DNA of 64,000 nucleotides. Source: Astragalus membranaceus (lineage: Eukaryota; Streptophyta; Magnoliopsida; Fabales; Fabaceae). The stretch covers positions 115,958,587 through 116,022,586 of the forward strand of contig CM076849.1 in assembly GCA_039519185.1 (NCBI GenBank), written 5' to 3'. A model generated the notes under the pieces. That model worked only from the letters and a program-made list of their open reading frames with translations, did no database searches and was not told the DNA's origin. Below are positions 11,772 through 23,800 of this stretch, piece by piece. Numbering within the stretch: position 1 is the first letter of the stretch; every line of letters starts with the position of its first letter. A program made the translations under genes and the position numbers.

Positions 11772-12496
11772 TGTTCGCTGGTGTTTTTAGCAAACAATCA
11801 CTGGTTTTATTAGAAATGTTTGTGAGATTAAACCAGAAATCTCCAAAGCAATTGCCTTTAAACACCGCAGTTTGTCAACAAATATATTTTAAAAGGGAGA
11901 CAATTCACCATGAAAATGGAAATCAAAGAAAAAGAAGTAATAAAATGGAACGCAGAAATGTAAAATGACTTGTATTGAAAGTAATAAATTGCATTAAATG
12001 TAAAGAGAATGGTGCACAAATTCACATACGTTGTACAATAATTCTTTTACTCTGTTTTCGCCGTGACTTGGAAGTTAGAGTTGCAGAACTGTGTGTTTGG
12101 TATAATAATTTGCCACCTTGATTTCTCCGTGGAAACTACTATTTATACAGAAAATAATGACTGAAATGTAAACTGCTATGGACACGTGGTTACGTCTCAA
12201 TAACCAGTGATGGACTTCGTGCCACATTCGATGCCACATACTGCCTACGTTGTATTAACCGTAGTCTTGAAATTCGACACAACTGTTTGCCAATAACTGC
12301 TTGACGAAGTCCTGAATACACTGTCCTGTCGAAAACTTTTCCCTGTCGAATTGGTGAAGACTTTTTCTGTCGAAAATATGCTGAGATGACTTAAATGTCA
12401 CTTGTTCTTTCCGAAGGCATTATGAATGATCTTTAATGAAGAGTCAAACCCTATTAACTAGCCACTCAAAAGCCTTGTCGAAATTCTAAGCTAACA
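11772..12496 (-). repeat. Tat element 3' LTR
   Basis: 725 bp, TGTTCGCTGG...CTAAGCTAACA as read on plus (TGTTAGC...AGCGAACA on the element strand). It has 29 bp near 12394-12435 that are missing or rearranged in the other LTR. The heptamer TGTCGAA or its complement occurs five times between 12273 and 12482. Confidence 0.95.
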
Positions 12497-12520
12497 AATT
12501 GCCCCCCAAAAATATCTTTT
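12497..12520 (-). other. Tat polypurine tract
   Basis: Read on minus, the sequence next to the 3' LTR is TTTTTGGGGGGCAATT: a G run with flanking A/T at the expected plus-strand primer position. Confidence 0.75.
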
Positions 12521-12743
12521 TCGACAGTACAAGTGTTAGGGAAGAAAAAGAATATTTTTGAAGATTTCGAAACGTCACCTCCAACAACTTTGCATTAAAT
12601 GGTGATAGGCAAAAATGATCATGACCTTACGCAGATAAAGCGAACCGTTTCATTGGGCCACGTCATTTGGTTGGTAGACCACGTCTTTTCAGAATCTCAA
12701 ACGTGCGAAGCGTCGTAACTGTGCAACCGTTGCACCTCTAACG

Positions 12744-12750
12744 TATAAAT
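12744..12750 (+). promoter_or_regulatory. Putative TATA box of the antisense gene
   Basis: TATAAAT at 12744-12750 lies in a 400-bp interval between the 3' LTR and the antisense ATG at 12908. Transcription start would fall near 12775-12785, giving a ~130-base leader. The box supports a dedicated promoter facing the antisense gene. Use is inferred. Confidence 0.55.
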
Positions 12751-12907
12751 ACGTTTCACTTCATCTTCTTCATTTTCACACTCCCTTTGAACCTTAAACT
12801 CTGAAAATTTCTCAGCTAACCTTGCCTCTTCACGAAAGTTTCAAACTTTTTCATCGTTTCGACATCTCCACTAAGAACACAACCCTCTTTGTTCGTTATT
12901 TACACAG

Positions 12908-15900
12908 ATGGCTTCTTCCAGCGCTCAACCTCAAGAACAAACAGTTGTTGTGCATGACTTTGAAGGCTTCGTTGAAGAACCTTCACCAACTTGGTTTAAA
13001 CAGATACTTATTCCAGCTGGTAAACCTTTTACCCATGCTTATTTAGGTCCTCTTCCTGACCCCATAGAAAGCGAAGAAGTTAAAGCAATTTTTCCCAGTC
13101 ACCGTAAACTTCAACCCAGAATTTTTGAAGAAACTCCTTTTCATTTGGAATTTCTGAAAAACCCCAACAGAGTATTTAGATCCGCTCCTAAGGTAGAACA
13201 AGGTGATTACATCGCATGGCTTGACAAGGTTCAAAACCAAAAGGAAGCCATTTGGCAAGAACAGGGGATCTTTGACATTATCCAACTGTCGAAATATGGA
13301 CCCGGATACGACAGCACTATGATTCTAGCAGCATTGCAGTTCTGGGATATATCCACTCATAGTCTCCATCTGAAGTGTGGCATGTTATCTCCCACTCTGT
13401 TGGATGTGGCTGCCATTACTGGTCTGAAACCACTGGGTGAAACCTTTGACCCTAAACTGGCCACCAACGACTATGGCTTTTCATTTAACAACCCTACCTT
13501 TAGTGCTTATATTGCTGATCATCATGATACTGAGAATGCTGAAGTGTCTGATTTAGAACATATAGCTTTTCTTACCCTATGGTTGTCATGCTTTGTCTTT
13601 TGCTCCCGTTCTCTCCAAGTAGCAAAAGTTTTCGTTCCTTTGGCTACTCAACTCCATAAAGCCAAGAATATCAATTTAGCGAAATTGGTTTTAGGAAATC
13701 TCTATCAGCATCTTGATGGTGCTGCCCTCGAATTGAAAGAAGACGAACCAACTGACAAACTGCTCATTGCTGGTCCTATGTGGCTTATGCAACTTTGGCT
13801 CTTAGCCACTTTTGAATCAAGGCTGAACTTGTTTATTCCTAAGGACATTCGACCAACCTTACCAACTAGAAGAACAGAAGGACTTCGACTAGCACAATTA
13901 AGGAATAGGGAGAAAAACTTGTCTTATGAAGAGACGTTTTCCATGTACTTCGACATCTTCAACAAGTGCACTACTTTCATTGATGCTATGACGCCTTTTG
14001 TCAAATGCACTTATGGACCATCTTGGTTCATCAACGAATTTCCCTCTAACTCAACAGAAAATGCCGAAGAGATAAACCAAATCTGGCAAGCCTATCTTTC
14101 GCCTTCTCTTCTTTCGATAAGGCTCTCCCCAAGAAACAACAAAAACAATCTTGGCATTAGCAAGTATTTTCCCAGCTACTTTTCAAGGCAATTTGGGCTA
14201 TGCCAACTTCGACCGGCTCCGATCTGCTTGCATAGGAGAGAGTTCAACACTCCAGAGACAGAGCAAGCTTATCACCAAATCTTCAAGAATTTTCGTTTCA
14301 AAGATTTGCTCTTTGAACCTGCTAAATTTCAACCACGCTTTTCTTGTACGAAGACATTCCAAGATTGGTGGGGTGAATACTATACTAAAGCTTCTAAAGG
14401 AAAAACTGATGCAGAAATTTCGAAAATTTTGTATTCAGCTTTTCCCTCTCAAATTGCTGAGAAGAACAAATCCCCAGGTATGGTCCCCCCCCCCCCCCCG
14501 TTTTTTTTTTAAAAAAAAAACATATTTCCTCATTAGTTAAAATTTAAAACCATTTACCTGATAAAATCTTTGCGTTATGAACAGCTGCTGTTTCAAAGAA
14601 AAAGCCCACTAAAGCAGCACCAAAGCAAAACAAGCCAACAGCAAGAACACCACCCAAAACAAAAAAGAAACTTGTGATCAAATCCACTTCCAGCTTACCC
14701 CAAATAGAGGTATATCTTTGTTAATTGACTAGGCCTTTTAAGTAGAAAGTTTGACCATGTTTCATCACCTTTATTTCTTTTTCCTCTTTCAGAAAAAGCC
14801 TGGAGTGACAAGTCCTCTTGCAATAGGGAAAAACCTACTTGCTTCCAGTTCTGAGGTAACAAATATATCTTCATTTCTGTTTCAAATTTCTTCGACTCTT
14901 TTAACACTTGATTATGTTTTAAACTCATTTTTCTCTTTCGCAGGATACTGATAGTGATAGTGATAACATGCCTCTTATTCACCGGTCAAGGAAAAGAATG
15001 CAACCCGAATCTCAAGCAAGGGCTAAAGGGATTGTGATCAAAGAACCACAAGAGCAATCTCACGGACCTCCCCCTAAGAGACTTCACACATCAGTCGAAA
15101 TTCCTGTTGTCGAATCTGTAGCTGCACCAAATGCTCCTTCGACTGAACAAATTTTGCCTGCGCCATCAACGCCTGTGGAAATCTCCATAGCAACTCCAAC
15201 TATCCAAAATTGTCCTATGGCTGTTGACGTCGAAGAAACAAACATTGCTACTAACGCAAATGTTGAAATGGAACTTGAGCAAAACAACGAGCAAACACCA
15301 GATGTGGCAGGCGCTAAGGATTCAAGCAAAGAGACGACCGAAATTGAGGCTCAAGAACAAACTTCTACCAAGGAATCAACTAGTAGCGCTATGAGTGACC
15401 AGGAGTTTTCGCTGATGAAGAAAACAAATCATTTGGCTGCTCTTAAACACTTGCTGAGCTTTTCTTCCTCTTTCTCTGCCATGGTCTCCAGTGCTTCGAC
15501 TACTTCTTTGACCTCTGTTACTCAAGAATCTACTGAAGAATTGCTTCAACAATTAAAAACGAAGGTCTTGGAAGGCAATCTCTTTACTAGGATTGAAGAG
15601 AACCCATTAGAAAGCTTTGCAATTAAGGACATCGTTCGAAAATTGCTAAAATCAGAGCTTAATGCAAAACTTTTCGCTTTCCTGATCGAATTTTTGCCAA
15701 TCTTTGAAACTTTTGCACTTCACATCAGCAAACGCTCTGAAATTTCCAGGTTGAAAAACCAAGAGGCTGTACTTCATCAAGAAAAAATTAATGCCTTCAA
15801 GGTTTCTCAAACCCCCATTGATGAATTGGAAGTTCAAATAACGGAGGATGAGCAAGAACTTGCTAACTGGGATTCAGAAATTCAGCACTATGATGAAGAG

Positions 15901-16146
15901 ATAAGAATTCTCCAAACAAAACTGGCAAATGCTAAACACCAAAAAAGTTTAGTGCAACAAAGGATGGAGACCCCTAAGTCGAAGATTGAAAAGGCAGCTA
16001 CTGAGGCTCTTCAACATTTTGATGATGCTCAAAAACACCAAGCCACTATTGCTCGACTGGAGAAAGAGTTAAGCTTTCTGGAGTCTTCAATTGCTGTGAG
16101 CACCAAGATCCTCTACAGGCTCAAGCATTCTCTTCAAAGCCTTTAG
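12908..16146 (+). CDS. Antisense four-exon plant-mobile-domain / coiled-coil protein
   Basis: Exons 12908-14477, 14585-14709, 14793-14855 and 14944-16146 join with consistent phase into about 986 codons without a stop. All three introns (107, 83 and 88 bp) are GT-AG with plant-like T-rich 3' ends. The start has good context (CAGATGGC). Residues ~1-500 resemble the plant mobile domain (aminotransferase-like PMD): FDIIQLSKYG, ALQFWDISTHSL, TLLDVAAITGL and FLTLWLSCFVFC are the visible blocks. Exon 2 is Lys/Pro-rich, a possible nuclear signal. Exon 4 has an acidic Ser/Thr/Glu linker, then a coiled coil (~850-984). Plus-strand extra ORFs of PMD type behind pol are known in Tat elements. Their function is unknown; related host PMD proteins (MAIN/MAIL) act in silencing and growth. 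The gene lies tail to tail with pol (16146 versus 16232). Confidence 0.85.
14478..14584 (+). other. Intron 1 of the antisense gene, with homopolymer runs
   Basis: GTATGG donor after CCCCAG; acceptor ATGAACAG. Within it are C15 (14485-14499), G, T10 (14501-14510) and A10 (14511-14520). The T10-A10 pair can fold. Such runs are prone to length error in sequencing but do not affect the exons. Confidence 0.8.
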
Positions 16147-16231
16147 TAACTTGTAATAGTGTAGAATTTCTTTTAATGGCTATGTAATTATTTTGATTGA
16201 ATACATTACCATTTTGAACCAATTTACGGTT

Positions 16232-19200
16232 TTATCTTTGCTCGATTCTAACTTCGTTTAATGTTGGCTTATACTGTTTTAAATACTTGCCATTTATTTT
16301 GAAGATTCTGTTTTCGTCACCCAATTCTTCGACTTCGTATGCCCCATTAGAAAAACATTGCAATATGCGAAGTGGACCTTCCCAACTGGGTGACCATTTA
16401 CCCAAAACTCTATCTTTTTTATCCATAGGCAACAACACTTTCCAAACTAAATCACCTGAATTAAAGGTTTTTAACTTAACCTTTTTGTTATAAGTTTTAG
16501 CTACTCTTTCCTTCTGTCAAATAAGCATTTCCAAAGCTAACAACCTTTCTTCGTCTAAATCAACTAACTCATCAAGCATCATATTCCAATAATGATCAAA
16601 AGGAATTTCATACTGTCTTTGAATTCTTGTTGATTGTAAACAGATTTCAACAGGCAATACTGCATAGTGTCCAAAGGTTAACCTGTATGGAGTAGCATTG
16701 ATAGATTCTTTGGGTGAATTTCTACAAGCCCATAAAACTTGATCCAAAGTGTTATGCCAATTTCTGGGTTTTTGCCCAACATGCTTTTTAATCAAGTTAA
16801 TAATGATCTTATTGGCAGCTTCCACTTGACCATTGGCTTGTGCATAATATGGTGTCGAAGTTAATAACTTAAAACCAATTTCAGAAGCAAATTCCACCAT
16901 TTTTCGACCAGTGAAAACAGAACCCTGATCTGTAGTTATGGTTTCTGGAATTCCATACCTATAAATAATATGATTTCGGATAAACCGTATTACTGCTTCT
17001 TGATCAACATTGGTTAAAGGTATTGCTTCAACCCATTTGGTAAAATAATCAATTCCTACTAATATATACCTATGACCTTTTGATGATGTTGGTTTTATTT
17101 CTCCAATTATATCCAGAGCCCAACCTCTGAATGGCCAAGGTTTCACTATGGCATGCAATTCATTTGCAGGCACATGTTGTATTCCAGCATGCTTTTGACA
17201 CTCTTGGCATCCTTTGGCAAACTCTATACAATCTTTCAACATTGATGGCCAATATATTCCTTGTCGAAATAATAGCCATTTCATTTTATGGCCTACTTGG
17301 TGCGAACCACAAGCTCCACTGTGTGTTTCAGAAACTGCTAAATATGCCTCATTTTCACTAAGACATTTCAATAATACTCCTTCAGGAGTTTTCTTAAACA
17401 ATTCGTTTCCAATTATCACATAGCTTAAAGCTCTGTACTTTACCTTTTTATTGGTATTTCCTGTGGGATTTTGCAAGTATTCTACAATAGGCTTTCGCCA
17501 ATCATCATTGGCCATATTGTCAATAGCAAAAACTTCTGCTAAAACAACTTCATCAACAATGTGGCGTTGTTCAATACATTCCTCATCTGTATTTGTTACC
17601 CCCCCAGTTTTTGGTGTTGAGAATAATGATGAAGAAATATCATCAGATACGAGTTTATCTTTTATTTCGATTAATTCTTTAAGGCTTTGTTTTGAAACTC
17701 TATAACCTGATGCAATTTGGGCCAAATCATTTGCCACTTGATTATCAACTCGTGGTAAATGTTCTAAATGAACAGAGTCAAATCTCTTTAACAAGGAATT
17801 GGCCATAATAAAGTATTTAATAAGGTGCTCTTTAATACATTTATATTCTTTGGTCATTTGTTTGATAACCAATTCTGAATCACCTTTTATTTCGATACAT
17901 CTTGCCCCCAGCTCAAGTAAAATTTCAAGGCCTATAATTAGAGCCTCATACTCAGCTTCATTATTTGAGCAATGATTTCGAATCTTACACTTGTACTTCG
18001 TTGGAATGTTATTTGGTGAAATAATTAAAACACCAATCCCAACTCCTTTTTTATGACTCGAACCATCAAAATACAACCTCCAAGGATATGTGTCTACGAA
18101 ATGTAATGTTTCTCCGACAACAAAGTGGTCCACTATAAAATCGGCAACCACTTGTCCTTTAATTGATTTTAAAGGTTGATAAGTTAAGTCATATTCAGAC
18201 AAAGCTAAAGCCCACTTACCAATTCTACTATGCATTATTGGTTTCGACAGCATATGCTTAATAATATCAGAATGCGAATAAACACAAACATTAGCTGGCT
18301 TTATATATTGCTTTAACTTTGTGCAAGAAAAATACAAGCAAAGGCACAACTTTTCTATAGAACTGTACCTAGTTTCAGCATCTATTAAGACTCTACTAAG
18401 GTAATATATGGCTCTTTCGACACCATTATCATCCTCTTGAGCTAGCATGCTACCTATTGTTTTTTCAGATGCTGCTATATACAATTTGAGCACTTTGTTT
18501 CTAATAATAGGCATTAGAATTGGTGGTTTCATCAAATAAGACTTAATTTCTTCAAAGGCTGCTTGATGAACTGATTCCCATTTGAAAACTTCTTCTTTCT
18601 TCAGTCTCAACAATGGCGAAAATGCTTGAGTTTTGCCACTTAGATTTGATATGAATCTTCGTAGGAAATTGATTTTTCCCAACAATGACTGAAGTTCTTT
18701 TTTGGTTGAAGGAGCTTTCGTTTCAATTATAGCTTTAGTCTTATTCTGATTGATTTCAATGCCTTTTTTTGTGCACCACAAAACCCAAGAAATCTCCTGC
18801 ACGCACACAGAAGGCACATTTTAATGGATTCATTTTCAATCCATATTTCCTCATTCTTTCAAAAGATTGTCGAAGATGGTCTAAATGACCATTTTCTGAG
18901 GAAGATTTAACCACCACATCATCTATGTATACTTGCATAAAGTTTTCAATAAAATCACGAAACATACAATTCATTGCCCTCTAATATGTAGCACTAGCAT
19001 TTTTTAAACCAAATGGCATTACTACCCATTCATAAATACCTAACGCCCCTGGACAACGAAATGCAGTTTTCGATACATCTTCTTCAGCAATAAAGATTTG
19101 ATTATACCCAGAATAACCATCAAGCATGCTGAGGTATTTAAATCCTGCTGCTGAATCTATTAACATTTCTGCCACAGGCATTGCGTATTCATCTTTGGGA

Positions 19201-21472
19201 GTTGCATTATTCAAGTCTCTAAAATCTATGCAAACTCTAAGAGTGCCATTTTTCTTAATTACAGGAACTATATTAGCTAACCATTCGACATACCTGGCAG
19301 TTCTGATGAATTTGTTCTTGAACAACCTTTCGATCTCCTCTTTAATTTTAGTTAATATTTGAGGAGCAAACCTTCTTGGTATCTGCTTCACTGGCTTCTT
19401 CTCTGGTCGAATTGGCAATTGCAATTCCACAACGTCTCGACTCAATCCAGGCATTTCGTCATAGTCCCAAGCAAAGCAATCTTTGAACTCCCTCAGTAAT
19501 GTTATAACTTGGGCTTTTAATGCAACATCCAAGTATGCACTAACATAAGTTGGCCTCTTCTTTGAGCCATCTCCCAAATCTACTTCCTCCAATGGATCTT
19601 GAGCTTGCATTCGCTTTGTTGAATCTCTAGGATCCTTTTCAAACCCTAATGGCTCATTATCATAAATGCAATCAAGCTTTCCATTCATAATAATGCCATT
19701 TTCGTCTTCAGAACCTATGGCTTCGACAGCCATTGTTTGATGATTTAATTCGGCTTCCATAACCGTTTTTAACTTATTTTCGGCCATATAAGACGTAATC
19801 TTGTTCCATGCATTAGGAACTGACATAGGAAACATTTTAAGAATCAGAATACCACCCCTCAGGTTGGGCAGTAGCATCTCCTATTATTTGCCTTTCCCAA
19901 ACAAAACCATAGTTTGGATGCAAATTAACTGAAGCAAATACATTATCAGCAGGAATGTATGCCTCATTAGAAGATGGACATGGCGCAATGTTCGCCAATC
20001 TTTTCTCAAAATTTTCCTTGGTGATGTGATTCACGTCAGCACGAAAATAACTTTGGTCTGCTTCAATGTATTCGACAAGACCATCTTCCTTCCACATCAA
20101 TAATCTTTGATGTAATGTTGAAGGCACAACACCGACTCCATGTATCCACTCCCTTCCAAGTAACATATTGAAGTTTGCTTTGGAAGCAATCACTAAGAAC
20201 AGAGTGGTCCTCTTGATAGTTCCAACAATCAATTCCACTTCAATGGCTCCAAGAGAATAACCAGTTTTGCCTTCGTAATTACTTAAGACAATATTGTGTG
20301 GCTTAAGGTCAGTGATGGATATGCCTAACACTTTGTTGATGCCAATACCATTAACCTTCGTAATTCCACTTCATAAGCACTTCAGGCATAAGATTCACAG
20401 CAGCACCTCCATCAACTAACACTTTGTTGATGCCAATACCATTAACCTTAGCCTGAATATATAAAGGCTTCAGGTGATTCTGCATACTCGTATCTGGCCT
20501 CTCGAAAGTAGCCATCTGCTCTTCGACACAGCCATCATTCATCACATAGTAACACATGGGTTTGTGACAAGCCATATCTTCAGTGAAATCTTCTTCCTCA
20601 CTGTTAGGCACAGTTATGACACCATACTCCAGTGGCAATATTGACACCACATTACAGACAACATCGAAGTCATCATCAGAATCATCAAAACCAGAACCTA
20701 TGTCTTCATCAGAGTCGGACTGAGATTCTTTCCCTTTAAATGTCGAAGATGGAGGACAGATTCTTTCAAGTGCAGGCCTTCTAGGTTTTTCCATCGAAAC
20801 ATCCTTGCCTTTTGCCTTATTTACCACATTTGTAGGCTTAGCAACATCAGCACTGGTACTTGCCTCAACCTTAGAAGCCACTTTCTTATCATCCAACCGG
20901 ACTTTGATTCCAAAGTGACTAGGAACTTTGTTTACGTCTAAAGAAGCTTTCTCCTTCTGTTTTCTCTGAAAACGACGCCACTGGGTTTTAGTCATAGGAT
21001 TCTTACCTTTATAATTATTCCGATAATTATACTTGTTGGAATAATACTCATCTTGATGGACAACTTGAGCAGGTGCATTGTTGTGAACCCATTTTCCAAC
21101 AGGGGAATTCGTCTGTGGAACGAAGGTTTTACCAAACAGTTTTATGGATCCTTTCTTTCCTGGCTTTTGGCTTGTCGAAGGTTTAGTGGAAACACTAGCC
21201 TTGCTAGATGAAGGCTTAGTCGTAACATTGGCCTTGTAACCAGGAAGCTCAGTGCTACCAAAATCAAAGGATGGCCTATTGTCAAGCCATTTCCTCTTAC
21301 GTTGTTCCTGATCCTGGTACCCTTCAACAGCTTTAGCTGCCTCTTTGTCGAAAACAGCACTGCACCTTGGACATAGCATAACCTCAGAATATTTCATCAC
21401 ATTTAGTAACATCAAAAGTATATGTCTTAGGCACAAATCTGTCATTTTTTGGCTCAACAGGATTTTTCCCAT
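16232..21472 (-). pseudogene. pol: Tat pol: protease, RT, double RNase H, integrase; several breaks
   Basis: Pieces on the minus strand: 21472-20351 (Lys-rich gag tail and protease motif VDGGAAVNLMP); 20331-19837 (rest of protease, LLGREWIH); 19877-18756 (RT with YIDDVVV, palm motif [10 protein letters not shown]); 18817-16517 (degenerate RT-linked RNase H, then a second RNase H with FDGSS, NEAEYEA and GDSELV, then integrase with an HHCC finger and D,D,E residues); 16438-16232 (integrase C-terminus). Breaks: frame change at the gag/protease join, a 32-bp direct repeat (about 20329 and 20419) shifting frame, a shift near 19850, TAG at 18981-18983, a one-base slip in an A run near 18770, TGA at 16517-16519. 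This copy cannot make a full Pol. Confidence 0.9.
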
Positions 21473-23030
21473 TAGCAGGCCTTAGTAATTTACAAGTATA
21501 AGGAGGACCAGGCTTGAGTTCAGCCACGTCTATTTCCTCTTCTTCGACATCACCGAATGCGATGTCAAATTCTTCTTTGACATATGCAATTTTTTCTTTT
21601 TTAGAAAACCTAGTTGACCTAGATTTCTCCTCTTTTAACCTTTCAACTTGTCGAACTCTATTAGCCAATTGGGCCATGTCTTTTAGATAAGATGTGTCCA
21701 ATTTCTTTCTGATTGAATAATCAAGACCACCAGCAGCCATTTCGACGAGTTCATGTTCAGGCACTTGTGTGAAACAACGAGCCTTCAGTAGCCTAAACCT
21801 ATTCAAATAGTCATCAACAGTTTCAGGAATTTTGCGCTGAACACTGGCCAATTCTTTGAGACTAATCTTAGATTGGCCCATGTAAAACTGCGCATGAAAT
21901 GCTTTTTCTAATTGCCCCCATGTGAAAATAGAACCAGGGGGTAATGTAGTAAACCAAGTAAAAGCATTTTTTGTTAAAGAATTTGGGAAATATTTCATCT
22001 TCAAATTCTCATTTTGGGCTATATCCCCAGACTCAGTCAAATAACGAGCAATATGTTCGACAGTAGACTCTTTTGTGTCACCACCAAAATTAGTATATTT
22101 AGGAACTTTCCAGCCCCTTGGTAACTCAGTTTGCAACACATATTCACACAATGGTGATATGAAATTTGGCCTGTGTAAGCCTACATTAACGCCATTTTGT
22201 GTCAATATAGTTTCTACTAAAGTGGCTATATTATCTTGAGCGCCAACATTATTTTGTTGCACTTGTCGAACAACTTCATCAGCGTTCTGATTTCGATTTA
22301 CCAGAACAACTTCAGGAACATGATTTGCAGTTCCCTGACGTTCACCTACATTCACTGGGACTTCGACTGGAATTGTTCTTTGGGTATTAACAGGCAATCC
22401 ATTATTTACTGTGTTGGGCATCTGCCTATTACTAATATTTGGAGCCCCAAAGAAATCTGCAATTCGACCCATTTGATTGGCTAACATTTGGTAACTAGTA
22501 TTAGTATTTTGAATCAATGGATTAAAAACCGTACCGATTTGTTGGGTTAACATATTAACCATATCATGATTGCTCTCATCAACTTGTTGTCGTAAGGCAA
22601 ACAAAGATTCATTGGTTAATGCTGTGGGATTTCGACCCATTACACTTTCAGAAGAAACATGTACAGGAGACATGGTCGAAATATGTGGCATTCCAAGAGG
22701 CATGCCATACGATCCAGAAGGAAATGCAGGAAAACTTACATTATGAAAATGTGGATTTAAACCGCTTCCTATTGCCATATAAGGACTATGAAGTCCCATA
22801 TGTGACGGCAAAGGCATAGGCATAGATGCCATGTTTGACTGCGTTGATCCAACGTTAGTCATTGATACTGAAGGAACGGTTGTTGATGATGATGGGGATA
22901 TTGTTCCCACAACCACCCCTGCATTTACGTTTGCAGAGTCTACTATTGTTCCCTGTTCTTGTGAAATCACAGGATTAGAACTAGACGCATTATTAGTAGG
23001 ACGAACCATTTTTCCACTTCTTAAGTGCAT
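21384..23030 (-). CDS. gag: Tat gag (548 aa)
   Basis: ATG at 23030, 74 bases inside the 5' LTR. The N-terminal 270 residues are low-complexity (Asn, Pro, Met, Gly rich). The retrotransposon Gag capsid domain follows (about residues 300-470), with the AFTWFTTLPPGSI and WGQLEKAFHAQFY blocks. The frame closes 14 codons after the FVPKTYTFD motif, and the next piece of coding continues in the +1 frame with an 89-base overlap (21384-21472). That overlap could be a programmed shift or a disabling mutation. Confidence 0.85.
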   Translation of the reverse strand: MHLRSGKMVRPTNNASSSNPVISQEQGTIVDSANVNAGVVVGTISPSSSTTVPSVSMTNVGSTQSNMASMPMPLPSHMGLHSPYMAIGSGLNPHFHNVSFPAFPSGSYGMPLGMPHISTMSPVHVSSESVMGRNPTALTNESLFALRQQVDESNHDMVNMLTQQIGTVFNPLIQNTNTSYQMLANQMGRIADFFGAPNISNRQMPNTVNNGLPVNTQRTIPVEVPVNVGERQGTANHVPEVVLVNRNQNADEVVRQVQQNNVGAQDNIATLVETILTQNGVNVGLHRPNFISPLCEYVLQTELPRGWKVPKYTNFGGDTKESTVEHIARYLTESGDIAQNENLKMKYFPNSLTKNAFTWFTTLPPGSIFTWGQLEKAFHAQFYMGQSKISLKELASVQRKIPETVDDYLNRFRLLKARCFTQVPEHELVEMAAGGLDYSIRKKLDTSYLKDMAQLANRVRQVERLKEEKSRSTRFSKKEKIAYVKEEFDIAFGDVEEEEIDVAELKPGPPYTCKLLRPANGKNPVEPKNDRFVPKTYTFDVTKCDEIF

Positions 23031-23084
23031 GCAAATACAAACATATACAAGAACATAGAAAAATTATGTATTAAAGGCAAACGG

Positions 23085-23102
23085 TCCCACTGGGCGTGCC
23101 AA
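23085..23102 (-). other. Tat primer-binding site
   Basis: On the minus strand TGGCACGCCCAGTGGGAC follows the LTR end after two bases. The TGG start fits pairing with a tRNA CCA end. I could not assign the tRNA species from memory. Confidence 0.7.
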
Positions 23103-23104
23103 TT

Positions 23105-23800
23105 TGTTCGCTGGTGTTTTTAGCAAACAATCACTGGTTTTATTAGAAATGTTTGTGAGATTAAACCAGAAATCTCCAAAGCAATTGCCTTTAAACACCG
23201 CAGTTTGTCAACAAATATATTTTAAAAGGGAGACAATTCACCATGAAAATGGAAATCAAAGAAAAAGAAGTAATAAAATGGAACGCAGAAATGTAAAATG
23301 ACTTGTATTGAAAGTAATAAATTCCATTAAATGTAAAGAGAATGGTGCACAAATTCACATACGTTGTACAATAATTCTTTTACTCTGTTTTCGCTGTGAC
23401 TTGGAAGTTAGAGTTGCAGAACTGTGTGTTTGGTATAATAATTTGCCACCTTGATTTCTCCGTGGAAACTACTATTTATACAGAAAATAATGACTGAAAT
23501 GTAAACTGCTATGGACACGTGGCTACGTCTCAATAACCAGTGATGGACTTCGTGCCACGTTCGATGCCACATACTGCCTACGTTGTATTAACCGTAGTCT
23601 TGAAATTCGACACAACTGTTTGCCAATAACTGCTTGACGAAGTCCTGAATACACTGTCCTGTCGAAAACTTTTCCCTGTCGAATTGGTGAAGACTTTTTC
23701 TGTCGAAAACATGCTGAGATGACTTAATCGTAATCTTTAATGAAGAGTTAAACCCTATTACCTAACCACTCAAAAGCCTTGTCGAAATTCTAAGCTAACA
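23105..23800 (-). repeat. Tat element 5' LTR
   Basis: 696 bp, nearly identical to 11772-12496 apart from about eight substitutions and the shortened segment near 23728. It is followed on plus by target duplication GTATG (23801-23805). Confidence 0.95.

Larger units (their letters stand above)
11772..23800 (-). mobile_element. Tat-lineage Ty3/gypsy retrotransposon with an antisense gene
   Basis: Flanked by the 5-bp target duplication GTATG (11767-11771 and 23801-23805). The retroviral-type genes run on the minus strand: 5' LTR 23105-23800, primer site, gag, protease, RT, a degenerate RNase H, a second RNase H, integrase, polypurine tract, 3' LTR 11772-12496. Between integrase and 3' LTR there is about 3.7 kb holding a plus-strand multi-exon gene. 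Two RNase H domains and extra ORFs downstream of pol are known Tat-lineage traits. The LTRs differ at about eight positions by eye plus one ~29-bp indel, so the insertion is fairly young. Confidence 0.92.

Noticed and set aside
14968..16146. Separate 392-aa gene starting at 14968
   Set aside because: The frame runs upstream without a stop to a clean AG acceptor at 14943 and joins the earlier exons in phase, so it is exon 4 of the longer gene.
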